Below are positions 7,793-16,005 of a stretch of DNA of 52,151 bases, one piece after another. The DNA comes from Acetobacter okinawensis (GTDB lineage: Bacteria > Pseudomonadota > Alphaproteobacteria > Acetobacterales > Acetobacteraceae), in NCBI RefSeq assembly GCF_002153655.1, contig NZ_JOPJ01000012.1, positions 1 to 52,151 of the forward strand, given 5' to 3'. Under the pieces are notes generated by a model that was given only the letters and a program-made list of their open reading frames with translations, was not told where the DNA came from and ran no database searches. A program made the position numbers and the translations under genes. Numbering within the stretch: the stretch's first letter is position 1; every line of letters starts with the position of its first letter.

Positions 7793-8602
7793 ATGAAAAC
7801 TCTCACAGCCACAGAGACACACAGCGTCCTTGTCGCGAACAGACTGGACACGTCAGCAAAGCCCGGTTTTGCCTTCCGCAATCCGTCTTGCGCCATATTT
7901 TACGACTGGCACGTCCACCCGTGCCACCAGATTACTTACGCAAGACGTGGAACAACACAGGTTGAAGGCCCGGATGGTCATCACCTGCTGCCCACGGCGC
8001 ACGCTATCTGGATTCCAGCACAAACACGGCACCGGACCATGATCTGTGATCTGGATGGTGTTTCCGTTTATTTTGACCCGGCCTGTTTTCCACATGCCCA
8101 CACGGAGCACGTGCAGATATTCCCCATAACGACCATGCTACAGGAGATGTTGCTCCATACTCTGCGCTGGCAGGCAGGGGCAGCCGAGCAGTCCCCCATT
8201 GCCCAGAGTTTTTTCCGCACTCTTGGCCTGCTCTGCATGGAGCAGATGCAGGCGAAAACCGACCGGCTTTTTACATTACCACGTGCAACCCACTCGTCTT
8301 TGGTGCGCGCCATGGATACGGCCCTTGCCAACCCCGGCCTTGCAAACCTGACTGGAGCGCTGCAACAGGCTGGTATGTCAGAACGGAGTTTCCGCCGTCA
8401 TTTTCAGGAAGAAACAGGAATGACATGGCAGGACTGGATTACGCAGGCGCGCCTCTTCCGCGCGGCAGGCCTGCTGGCTGAAGGCCATCGGGTTACTGAT
8501 GTAGCGGCCAATGTCGGTTACGCATCGCTGAGCGCATTTGCAAAAGCATTTACAAACCTGATGGGTTTATCGCCCGTCCACTTCCGGAATTTGCAAACAT
8601 AA
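7793..8602 (+). CDS. AraC-family regulator (NimR-like)
   Basis: A 269-aa regulator. The N-terminal cupin part contains 'WHVHPCHQITYARRGTTQV' and 'AIWIPAQTRHR', the metal-site-like region of NimR/YdeC-type AraC proteins. The C-terminal double helix-turn-helix includes 'GMSERSFRRHFQEETGM' (first HTH) and 'VTDVAANVGYASLSAFAKAF' (second HTH, the classic AraC signature). NimR-type regulators often control adjacent efflux or detoxification genes. Here the divergent methyltransferase and LysE exporter are the obvious candidates. The Shine-Dalgarno is weak, but the ATG fits the family N-terminus. Confidence 0.88.
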   Translation: MKTLTATETHSVLVANRLDTSAKPGFAFRNPSCAIFYDWHVHPCHQITYARRGTTQVEGPDGHHLLPTAHAIWIPAQTRHRTMICDLDGVSVYFDPACFPHAHTEHVQIFPITTMLQEMLLHTLRWQAGAAEQSPIAQSFFRTLGLLCMEQMQAKTDRLFTLPRATHSSLVRAMDTALANPGLANLTGALQQAGMSERSFRRHFQEETGMTWQDWITQARLFRAAGLLAEGHRVTDVAANVGYASLSAFAKAFTNLMGLSPVHFRNLQT

Positions 8603-8687
8603 GGCTGGCGGGCCGGGACGTGGTGCCAATAAGCCACAGGCACTATGACATTATGAGGAATACCCGCTGCCAGCACGCCAGATTATA

Positions 8688-8704
8688 TTGATAATGATTA
8701 TCAA
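8688..8704 (+). promoter_or_regulatory. Fur box (perfect 8-1-8 palindrome)
   Basis: TTGATAATGATTATCAA is a perfect inverted repeat around G8696 and contains the GATAATGATTATC core of the Fur consensus. It sits 48 nt upstream of the TonB receptor start, as expected for an iron-repressed siderophore receptor. Confidence 0.75.
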
Positions 8705-8751
8705 ATGCACTATTGAGGGCCATCAACATTTATGATGAGCACTCTACGTTC

Positions 8752-10917
8752 ATGCAGCACTCCGTTCGCACAGTTTTACTTGCGTCTTCGTTTCTGCTGC
8801 TTATGGCAACGCATGCCTTTGCAACAACACCGCAGGCTCCGCAGGATAAACCCACCACAAACAAACAGCGCCCCTCCAAGGATAAAACCAGCAAAGACGA
8901 AACAATCGACGTCTCTGCATTACGGCACGGCCTGCTGGCGCGTAACGGGTTTTCTGCCACCAAAACAGATACACCCATCGAGCAGACACCCCAGAACATT
9001 ACCGTGATTACCCAGGAACGGATGGCAATCCTGAACTCCCGCAGTGTTTCGGAAGCCGTGCGCTATGCGGCTGGTGTTTCTGACTACGGGTCCAAGGACG
9101 ATCCCAGAGGATATTTTGGTACGATCCGGGGGTTTTCGCCCGACATCTATCTGGATGGCACGCGCACGCCGGATGCAACATCCTCCCAGTCTTTCAGTAT
9201 CGAACCATGGGGGCTGGAGGAAATGGACGTGCTCCGCGGTGCAACATCCGCCCTTTATGGGTCAGGGCAACTTGGCGGCATTATTAACGCGGTGAGCAAA
9301 CGCCCGAATGCAGGACAAAAAAACGAGATCAATTTTCAAACAGGGTCCTACAGCCGGGTTCAGGGGGCGGCCGACATTGGGGGCGCGATCAACCCCTCCA
9401 AAACACTGTTATGGCGTTTTAATGGCTTGATCCGCAAATCAAACACCTATGCAAACAACATCAAAAACAATGAGATTTACGTGGCTCCATCCCTGAGATG
9501 GAAGCCGGACGACAAAACTGATTTTACCATACTCGCCAGTTTTGAGCAGTTGGATGCGGGCTCTACAGCACAGTTTCTGCCTGCTGCGGGCACAATTACT
9601 GCTACAAAATATGGGCGCATCGCACGCGACTTCTTATCCAGCGATGCCAATTATGATGTGTATTCCAAACGGCAGGCCGCCATTGGTTATAGTCTGACAC
9701 GCCGTATTCTGCCCAACTGGAGCATTACACAAAATATGCGTTATGCCCATTTGGACCTAGACTACCGCTTTGTAACAACCAAAGCGCTTTCCAGCGACCA
9801 GCGCACCATTACGCGTCAAGCACTCCGCCAATCTGCCAATTATAACAATGTCACGCTTGATACGCGCTCCGACCTCAAACTCACAACTGGTCCCGTCAAG
9901 CATGAACTGCTGGTAGGCGTTGATTTCCGCAGTGATTTTCTGGCAAACCGTCGTGGGCAGGGTAATGCGCCCTCGCTGGATCTTTATAATCCGGTGTACC
10001 GCGCCATTACATGGCCATCATATGGCACCACAACCAATACAAACGAGACAGAAAGCCAGACCGGACTTTACGCGCAGGAACAGGCTGACTGGCATAATTT
10101 CCATTTAACGCTTTCAGGACGGGGGGATTTTACCCAGAGCCTGACTGTAAACAACCTTACCGGTTTGCAGACACCACAAAAAAACAATGCGTTTACCGGC
10201 CGCGCCGGGCTGCTTTACACAGCCCCTCTGGGGTTCGCACCGTATGTGGCGTATTCAACATCATTCCAGCCTCAGGTTGGCACCACACGCCTGAACACCC
10301 CTTTTCTGCCAACCCGTGGGAAGCAGATTGAAGCCGGGTTAAAATACAAGCCATTGCCGGGTGCGCCGTGGGGCGAACACCTGATGCTGACAGCCGATTT
10401 TTTTGATCTGGTTGAGACCAATATCCTCACCCCCGACCCAGTGGATTCAACTTATGATATTCAGGCAGGCGAACAACGGACGAAAGGTTTTGAGTTTGAA
10501 GGTATGGGCCGCCTACCGGGGAAAATAGATTTTCTGGCTTCTTTTACCTATCAGGACCCCAAAATAACAAAATCTACAACAACATCGCAAATCAATCAGC
10601 GCCCTGTTGCCGTGCCATCCCATATGGCCTCGCTTTTTCTTAAACGGGACGTCCATATCCTGCATGACCTTACCTTCGGCGCGGGGGGCGGGTTACGTTA
10701 CACTGGCAACACAGCTGGCTCTCTACCAGAGACATTTGCCGTTCCCAGCCAGCTGGTATGGGATATTGTTGCGCATGTTGATTACAGACGCACATCTATC
10801 CAGCTTAACGGAACCAACATAACGGACCGCCGATATGTTGCGGTCTGCACCCGCAATGTCGCATGCGCATGGGCACCGGGGCGCGCCATGTTCGTAACTC
10901 TGGCCTACCGCTGGTAA
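8752..10917 (+). CDS. TonB-dependent siderophore receptor
   Basis: A 721-aa outer-membrane receptor. Residues 1-24 form a signal peptide ('VLLASSFLLLMATHAFA'). A TonB-box-like 'ETIDVSA' follows. The plug domain has 'EQTPQNITVITQ', 'VRYAAGVSD', 'RGFSPDIYLDG' and 'DVLRGATSALYGSG..GGIIN', typical of FhuA/FcuA ferric-hydroxamate receptors. The C-terminal beta barrel ends in the aromatic 'TLAYRW'. I chose the ATG at 8752 over the TTG at 8713 because it yields a clean signal peptide. A perfect Fur box lies upstream (8688-8704), so iron repression is likely. The ligand is not determinable; a hydroxamate such as ferrichrome is a reasonable guess. Confidence 0.9.
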   Translation: MQHSVRTVLLASSFLLLMATHAFATTPQAPQDKPTTNKQRPSKDKTSKDETIDVSALRHGLLARNGFSATKTDTPIEQTPQNITVITQERMAILNSRSVSEAVRYAAGVSDYGSKDDPRGYFGTIRGFSPDIYLDGTRTPDATSSQSFSIEPWGLEEMDVLRGATSALYGSGQLGGIINAVSKRPNAGQKNEINFQTGSYSRVQGAADIGGAINPSKTLLWRFNGLIRKSNTYANNIKNNEIYVAPSLRWKPDDKTDFTILASFEQLDAGSTAQFLPAAGTITATKYGRIARDFLSSDANYDVYSKRQAAIGYSLTRRILPNWSITQNMRYAHLDLDYRFVTTKALSSDQRTITRQALRQSANYNNVTLDTRSDLKLTTGPVKHELLVGVDFRSDFLANRRGQGNAPSLDLYNPVYRAITWPSYGTTTNTNETESQTGLYAQEQADWHNFHLTLSGRGDFTQSLTVNNLTGLQTPQKNNAFTGRAGLLYTAPLGFAPYVAYSTSFQPQVGTTRLNTPFLPTRGKQIEAGLKYKPLPGAPWGEHLMLTADFFDLVETNILTPDPVDSTYDIQAGEQRTKGFEFEGMGRLPGKIDFLASFTYQDPKITKSTTTSQINQRPVAVPSHMASLFLKRDVHILHDLTFGAGGGLRYTGNTAGSLPETFAVPSQLVWDIVAHVDYRRTSIQLNGTNITDRRYVAVCTRNVACAWAPGRAMFVTLAYRW

Positions 10918-11072
10918 ACTGCGCACGCATTGGCTACCGGGGCGGACACCATCTGCTCCGGGCCACCTGCGGCACATCCGTGCGTTATGGTATGCAGGAT
11001 TTTATACCCTTTTGTTGAGCAACTTTGGGTGTGCCCCATGCCTGCGCATGATTGATGTGTTAAGACCGTGCG

Positions 11073-11699
11073 ATGATTGATATTCCTCTACTCCTCGCCT
11101 TTACGCTGGCAGCGTTTGTTCTGACGATCACACCGGGGGTCGACACCGCTTTGGTGCTGCGCACAGCAACAGTTGACGGGCAACGTCCTGCCATACTGGC
11201 AGCATCCGGTATTGCGCTGGGGTGTCTGATTTGGGGCGCGGCTGTATCGTTCGGGCTTGGCACGGTATTACGTGCTTCTGAACTGGCCTATACAGTGCTT
11301 AAATCTGCTGGTGCACTCTACCTTATCTGGCTTGGTGGCAAACTCCTTTTAAAGCCCAGAACGACCTTACAAACCGAAAGCCGTTCGCCCTCCCCCAAAG
11401 GTTCGAGTGCTTTTTTGCGTGGCTTCCTGACCGATCTTCTCAACCCCAAAATGGGAGTTTTTTATATCACGTTTCTGCCGCAGTTCGTGCCTGCCGGAGC
11501 ATCAGTCGCACGGTACAGCTTTTTTCTGGCCTGCCTGCATGTGGTCATCACACTTATCTGGTTTGCAGTGCTGATTACCGCAACAGCATCCCTGAGCCGC
11601 CTTTTGCGCCAGCCCAAGGCTGTTCAAATCCTCGACCGTATGACCGGTTTTGTCTTTATTGCTTTCGGGTTAAAGCTGGCCACATCCAAAATAGCCTAA
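11073..11699 (+). CDS. LysE/RhtB-family exporter (second paralogue)
   Basis: A 208-aa membrane protein with about six segments. 'VLTITPGVDTALVLRTA' is the LysE TM1 signature, 'SAGALYLIWLGGKLL' TM3, and 'FLTDLLNPKMGVFYITFLP' the conserved NPK mid-region. Length is typical. It is clearly diverged from the LysE protein at 6074, so this is not a recent duplication. It stands alone between the TonB receptor and the convergent dehydrogenase gene. The substrate is unknown. Confidence 0.87.
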   Translation: MIDIPLLLAFTLAAFVLTITPGVDTALVLRTATVDGQRPAILAASGIALGCLIWGAAVSFGLGTVLRASELAYTVLKSAGALYLIWLGGKLLLKPRTTLQTESRSPSPKGSSAFLRGFLTDLLNPKMGVFYITFLPQFVPAGASVARYSFFLACLHVVITLIWFAVLITATASLSRLLRQPKAVQILDRMTGFVFIAFGLKLATSKIA

Positions 11700-11717
11700 C
11701 GGCTGGTAAGTCTTGGT

Positions 11718-12614
11718 CTATTTTTTACTGTCCTGCTTTAAGCCACTCTCCTGCCGGACACGCTCCTGTATCACAACAAAATCGCGTTCCGCATCACCCG
11801 CACTGATAGCGCTCAGTAAACGGTCACGCACGACAGATGCGTAAGGGAGTGGCACACCATAATCCCCTCCCGCGTTCATGAACATGCCAACATCCTTCAG
11901 CCCGAGTGTAACGGGCGCTCCGGGATGATCATACTCCTGATCAACCATCAGCTTGCCATAGTTCTTGTGAACCGGAGCATTGTAGAAGCTGCCGGTCATG
12001 ATCTCAAAAATCGTATGTGGGTCTGTTCCAGCTTTTTCATTCAGGGCAAATACCTCTGCCATTTGCTCTATGGTCGAATAGATCATGAAATTCAAAGACA
12101 GTTTTACAAGATTGGCCTGCACCGGGTCTTCACCCACCCGAAAAATCTTTGGGCCAAAGCACTGAAGTGCCGGTTCCAGCCGGTCCAGCACGTCAGCCTG
12201 CCCTGCGGCCATGACAAATAACTCTCCTGCCTCCGCTGCGGGAGGACGCCCCAGAACACTGGCGCTAACATAGGTTTGCCCACGCTCGGCATGGCCATCT
12301 CTTAACCGGCGCGCCTGAGCGAGAGAAATTGTGCTGCAACAGACGTGCACAGCATGGGGTGGCAACCCTGCGGCTATCCCGTTTGGGCCGAATGTTGCAT
12401 CCTGAGTAGCGGCATCATCCAGCAGCATTGAAAAAACAATATCAACGTCGTGGGCGACCGCAGCGGGTGTTGCGCCCACAACCGCACCTTGCGCGACCAG
12501 ATCATCAGCTTTTGCGGCTGTCCGATTATAGACGACAAGAGCATGCCCCGCCTTGAGAAGGCGCTTTGCCATAGGGTGACCCATTGCCCCAAGACCGATA
12601 AACCCGATTTTCAT
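11718..12614 (-). CDS. Beta-hydroxyacid dehydrogenase (3-hydroxyisobutyrate dehydrogenase family)
   Basis: A 298-aa NAD(P)-dependent enzyme. The Rossmann start 'KIGFIGLGAMGHPMA' (residues 2-16) is diagnostic. 'VVYNRT' ends strand 2 and helps select the cofactor, 'VLGRPPAAEAGEL' replaces the usual substrate-binding DAPVSGG loop, and 'NLVKLSLNF' carries the catalytic lysine. That substitution points to the GLYR1/tartronate-semialdehyde-like subgroup rather than classical HIBADH. The ATG at 12614 overlaps the stop of the upstream 147-aa gene as ATGA, and AAAGGA lies 8 nt before it, so the two are co-translated. Both lie downstream of a cobalamin riboswitch (13100-13290), an unusual setting for this family. 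Confidence 0.85.
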   Translation of the reverse strand: MKIGFIGLGAMGHPMAKRLLKAGHALVVYNRTAAKADDLVAQGAVVGATPAAVAHDVDIVFSMLLDDAATQDATFGPNGIAAGLPPHAVHVCCSTISLAQARRLRDGHAERGQTYVSASVLGRPPAAEAGELFVMAAGQADVLDRLEPALQCFGPKIFRVGEDPVQANLVKLSLNFMIYSTIEQMAEVFALNEKAGTDPHTIFEIMTGSFYNAPVHKNYGKLMVDQEYDHPGAPVTLGLKDVGMFMNAGGDYGVPLPYASVVRDRLLSAISAGDAERDFVVIQERVRQESGLKQDSKK

Positions 12615-13054
12615 GAGCATGTTCCTTTGCTGTTATACAAATCCATGGCTCTGCACTGCGCGCCAATCACATGTTGTGCGGCCACATAGGCCGTGATCAG
12701 GGCCTGCCGGGTGGTGTCCGCCTGCTGCGGACCCTGTTCGTGCATAAAGCGGGCCTTGTGGGCCAGATCAAGCGCATGCTCGACCATCATACGGAACAGG
12801 TCTTCCAGCCTCTGCCCTTTCTCTCTGTAGGAACGTGGTAGGTTCTGCGCAAAAACTTCCAGCATCTGTCCACCAGCACATCGCAGAGCCTCTTCCTCCG
12901 CAACAGGAACATTCTCCCCAACAAGGGCCAGCAGTTCTGTTCGTTTGGGTGCCAGACTGAGCAGGCGGTGCAGAACAGGGTGTACCCCCGCTCCCGCCGT
13001 GGAAAAACATGCAAAAGAATACGGGTTGGAACCCGGCAAAAAATACCGTGACAT
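12611..13054 (-). CDS. Unknown 147-aa protein directly downstream of the cobalamin riboswitch
   Basis: I do not recognise this protein. It is soluble and mostly helical, with four cysteines and no signal peptide or membrane segment. The N-terminus 'MSRYFLPGSNPYSFACF' precedes a region rich in Leu, Glu and Arg ('REKGQRLEDLFRMMVEHALD'). The start at 13054 is chosen because GCGGGG lies 7 nt upstream and it is the first in-frame ATG after the riboswitch B12 box (about 55 nt away). The next in-frame ATG upstream would lie inside the riboswitch. It overlaps the downstream dehydrogenase by ATGA. If the riboswitch is functional, this protein is made when cobalamin is scarce, so a role in corrinoid or cobalt scavenging, or in a cobalamin-independent bypass, is conceivable. 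That is inference. Confidence 0.6.
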   Translation of the reverse strand: MSRYFLPGSNPYSFACFSTAGAGVHPVLHRLLSLAPKRTELLALVGENVPVAEEEALRCAGGQMLEVFAQNLPRSYREKGQRLEDLFRMMVEHALDLAHKARFMHEQGPQQADTTRQALITAYVAAQHVIGAQCRAMDLYNSKGTCS

Positions 13055-13099
13055 CACACATCCCCGCCCCCGGTCCGTCCCGCCCGGTGGCATGGCTTG

Positions 13100-13290
13100 C
13101 AAGACAAAGGCAGGTCTCCTGACTTGCAGATGCGCACTCCACCCTGCCTTCCCGGCATGCACCAGTGGCTGCCCCTTATGGAGCAACGGGTGGCAGGCTA
13201 CTGCCTACAGTTGCGGGCACAGTCTCCGACTTACTCCTGAGCAGAGCTTACGGTGTTCCCTTTTCATCCGTTTGCACGGAACCTTTGACC
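13100..13290 (-). promoter_or_regulatory. Cobalamin (adenosylcobalamin-class) riboswitch
   Basis: Read on the minus strand, the segment has all the conserved blocks of the B12 element in order. These are GGTTCCGTGCAAACGG (P2 start), AAAAGGGAACACCGT, GACTGTGCCCGCAACTGTA, then CCACTGG with GCCGGGAAGGC, and finally the B12 box AGTCAGGAGACCTGCC (about 13110-13125). It ends about 55 nt before the ATG at 13054. Control is probably at translation initiation, since no T-rich terminator follows. The controlled operon is the unknown 147-aa gene plus the dehydrogenase. Blocks are seen directly; the exact 5' end is approximate. Confidence 0.93.
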
Positions 13291-13355
13291 GACAGCTTAA
13301 ACCTATAGCGGCAAGCCCAGAGCACCGCGAGCAAAAAAGGCGGGCACCTTTCCCT

Positions 13356-13925
13356 TTACATCGGGGCTGACAGCATGCCCACGCGCCACCGGCCTGCGTG
13401 GCAGGTCAGCAGGCTGTAACTGTGGGGCAAGACATCCACACGGGCAGCATGGGCCATGCTCACCGGGTTTTCTCCCGGATACAGCACGCGCAGGATCAGG
13501 TTACGCACGCACGCTGGCCGCGCCAGCACCACGGCGGCTGGCACCGTCTGCTCCAAAACATCCAGCCAGTGGGCCATTCTTTGGTAGCTGGTGGCAAAGC
13601 TCTCGCCCCCCGGTGGGGCAAACGCCACATCGGACAAAAAGGATAACTGTTCCTCCGGCCCTACATCCCGCAAGTTCCGCCCTGCCCACAGGCCATAATC
13701 CCTGTCACGCAGAGCATTTTGCGAGCACAGCAAAGGCCCGTCCACATCGGGGGCTGCAACATCGGGGGCGTAATGAAGGGTTAAGCCGCTGGTCGCTGGC
13801 AGGTAAGCCGCCGCTTTTTGCAGGTCAAAACCGGTTGCCAGCGCGTCTGCCCCCCCGGGCAGTTCGCCCCGGCTGACAGCCGGAGGCAACGCAGATGCAC
13901 AGCAAAGCAACCTCAACCCAGACAT
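13356..13925 (-). CDS. Histidine-phosphatase-like protein lacking catalytic histidines
   Basis: About 189 aa. The family region 'LRDRDYGLWAGR' and the later 'PPGGESFATSYQRM' match histidine-phosphatase (phosphoglycerate-mutase-like, CobC-type) proteins. However, the N-terminal RHG catalytic motif is replaced by 'RLLCCASALPP'. The distal histidine motif (usually SHGG.IR) reads 'LARPACVRNLI' without histidine. The fold is probably kept but phosphatase chemistry is not expected. It lies immediately upstream of the cobalamin riboswitch on the same strand, which fits a corrinoid-linked ancestor (alpha-ribazole phosphatase). The start is uncertain: ATGs at 13925, 13934 and 13955 are possible, and 13925 places the first beta strand right at the N-terminus. 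Confidence 0.65.
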   Translation of the reverse strand: MSGLRLLCCASALPPAVSRGELPGGADALATGFDLQKAAAYLPATSGLTLHYAPDVAAPDVDGPLLCSQNALRDRDYGLWAGRNLRDVGPEEQLSFLSDVAFAPPGGESFATSYQRMAHWLDVLEQTVPAAVVLARPACVRNLILRVLYPGENPVSMAHAARVDVLPHSYSLLTCHAGRWRVGMLSAPM

Positions 13926-14043
13926 CTCCCCCATTGGCCCGCACCCATAGGACATGCCCATGGCCGCACAGGATTTGCCAGCATGGCGCGGACACCCTAC
14001 ACCATCAATCATTATTTGACCGCGATTTAAAATCGAGACTCGG

Positions 14044-16005
14044 ATGCCCACCCCCACCCCCATGCCCTCTCGCACGCTACGCTCACGTTTTTCGTGTGTT
14101 GTCCTGTGTCTGGCCGTTTCAGGCTGTGCTGCCCCCGTTACGGTCCAGCGCCTGAGCCTGACGGACAGCTACAAGGAGCGCAGCCAAAGCACGCTGAGCG
14201 GGCGCACACTCAGCAACACCACACGCATTGTGCTGGAACGCCAGAACCTGCTGCCGTTATGGAAAAAGAAACCAGCACAGGCAATTGCCACATTACGGGC
14301 AAGCACACAGGCCCAGTTTTACACACCAGACCTACAGGACCAGCTATTTGCCCTTGCGGAACTGAATTACCTGCTGGCCCGCCAGAACTCCGATCGCGCG
14401 GCCTATATGGCCACGGCCCTGTATGCCTATGCCTACCTCAACCCCACAGGGCCGGACGACGCAAAACCCAACCCATATGACGTGCATTTTCGCCAAGCAT
14501 GTGACCTGTACATGTTTGGCCTGACCGAAGCCATGGGCAACCCTGTGGACATAACACCACAGCGCTGGACACTCCCCTTTGCCACACTGGACCTGTCCAC
14601 CACCCCGGAACAGAAGCAGTGGTATGGGTACACCCTAACCGACTTCCGCCCCACGGCGCGTCTATCGGTCCGTGGGATCAAGAATATTTACCGCAGGGCC
14701 GGGCTGGGCGAACCACTGGCTGCGGTACCGCAGCCCCCGGCCAATAGCCAGATTTCCTTTTCCATTACCGACAAGCTGCGTATTCCCGTTAATCTTTTTA
14801 TGGAAATACCCAACCCACGCCAGCAGATTTTTACCGACCACATCCATGCGCGCCTGACACTGGCAACCATTGACCAGACCACTGCCCTGCCCACAACAGA
14901 GGGGGTTATTCCCCTGCAATATGACCAGACGGCATCACGCGCCATCAGCCTGAACAATGCCGTGGACTGGTCGGTTGAATACAAGGGTTTTCTGGACGGG
15001 AACATCTTTAATAAACGTGCACAGCTTATTGCCATGGAGCCCCACCAGTATGGCCACATGCCTGTGGTTCTGGTGCATGGCACGGCCTCCAGCCCCGGGC
15101 GCTGGGCGGACATGGTCAATGACCTGCTGGAAGACCCGGAAATACGCGCCCATTTTGAATTCTGGTTTTTCTCCTATGCAACGGGCAACCCCATCCCCTA
15201 TTCCGCCTTGCAACTCCGCGATGCGCTGAGCCGCACCATCCGCGACCTCGGGGGCACACAGGCAGACCCTGCACTGGGCCAGATCACCCTGATCGGTCAC
15301 AGTCAGGGGGGGCTTTTGGCAAAAATGCTGGCCATTGACCCGCATGATGCATTGTGGAACGCGCTGACCCCTCGCTCCTTATCCAGCCTGACCCTGTCGG
15401 CCGATGTACGGCAGTTGCTGGAGCGTGCCCTTTTCCCCACCCCCATGCCCGAGGTCAAAAGTGTTGTGTTTATTTCCACCCCGCAACACGGCAGCTATCT
15501 GGCTGATTTTTCCATCGCCCATCTGATCGGGCGGATGGTCACCTTCCCCGCAGCCATTACGGAAGTGACCCAGCAGATTTTGCAGGGCAATGCGGGGGCT
15601 CTCAAGGTGGATATGAGCCCCAGCCGCCTTGGCAGCGTTTATGGCATGTCACCCCGCAGTACGTTCATACAGGCTCTGGCCGCCATTCCGGTGGCCCCTC
15701 AGGTGCAAAGCCACTCCATTATTCCCGTATTGGGCGATGGACCGCTCGGCACAGCGGATGACGGTGTTGTTGCGTACGCCAGCGCGCATGATCCAAGAGT
15801 GCAAAGCGAACTGATTGTACGCAACTCGGGGCACTCCACGCAGGCCAACCCGATAACCATAGCCGAAGTCCGCCGCATTCTGCTGCAACAGCTGGCCGCC
15901 ACCACGCCCGACATGCATATGAAGGGGGATATGAACCACACCAACATCACCCGTATTGGCGGGGATTACACACTCCCCACAACATGGGCAAAACCCGCAC
16001 AATGA
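14044..16005 (+). CDS. Lipoprotein alpha/beta hydrolase (esterase/lipase-like)
   Basis: A 653-aa envelope protein with a lipoprotein signal: the hydrophobic stretch 'CVVLCLAVSGC' with lipobox A-V-S-G-Cys28. A long N-terminal region of unknown fold (residues 30-330) precedes an alpha/beta hydrolase domain. The latter has 'VVLVHGTASS' (oxyanion His345-Gly346), the nucleophile elbow 'GHSQGG' (Ser420), 'DDGVVAY' as probable Asp region, and 'NSGHSTQ' with likely catalytic His597. It presumably hydrolyses an ester or acyl lipid at the outer membrane or periplasm; the substrate is unknown. The ATG of the downstream DUF4105 gene overlaps its stop as ATGA. An alternative start at 14062 would shorten the signal by six residues. 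Confidence 0.8.
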   Translation: MPTPTPMPSRTLRSRFSCVVLCLAVSGCAAPVTVQRLSLTDSYKERSQSTLSGRTLSNTTRIVLERQNLLPLWKKKPAQAIATLRASTQAQFYTPDLQDQLFALAELNYLLARQNSDRAAYMATALYAYAYLNPTGPDDAKPNPYDVHFRQACDLYMFGLTEAMGNPVDITPQRWTLPFATLDLSTTPEQKQWYGYTLTDFRPTARLSVRGIKNIYRRAGLGEPLAAVPQPPANSQISFSITDKLRIPVNLFMEIPNPRQQIFTDHIHARLTLATIDQTTALPTTEGVIPLQYDQTASRAISLNNAVDWSVEYKGFLDGNIFNKRAQLIAMEPHQYGHMPVVLVHGTASSPGRWADMVNDLLEDPEIRAHFEFWFFSYATGNPIPYSALQLRDALSRTIRDLGGTQADPALGQITLIGHSQGGLLAKMLAIDPHDALWNALTPRSLSSLTLSADVRQLLERALFPTPMPEVKSVVFISTPQHGSYLADFSIAHLIGRMVTFPAAITEVTQQILQGNAGALKVDMSPSRLGSVYGMSPRSTFIQALAAIPVAPQVQSHSIIPVLGDGPLGTADDGVVAYASAHDPRVQSELIVRNSGHSTQANPITIAEVRRILLQQLAATTPDMHMKGDMNHTNITRIGGDYTLPTTWAKPAQ

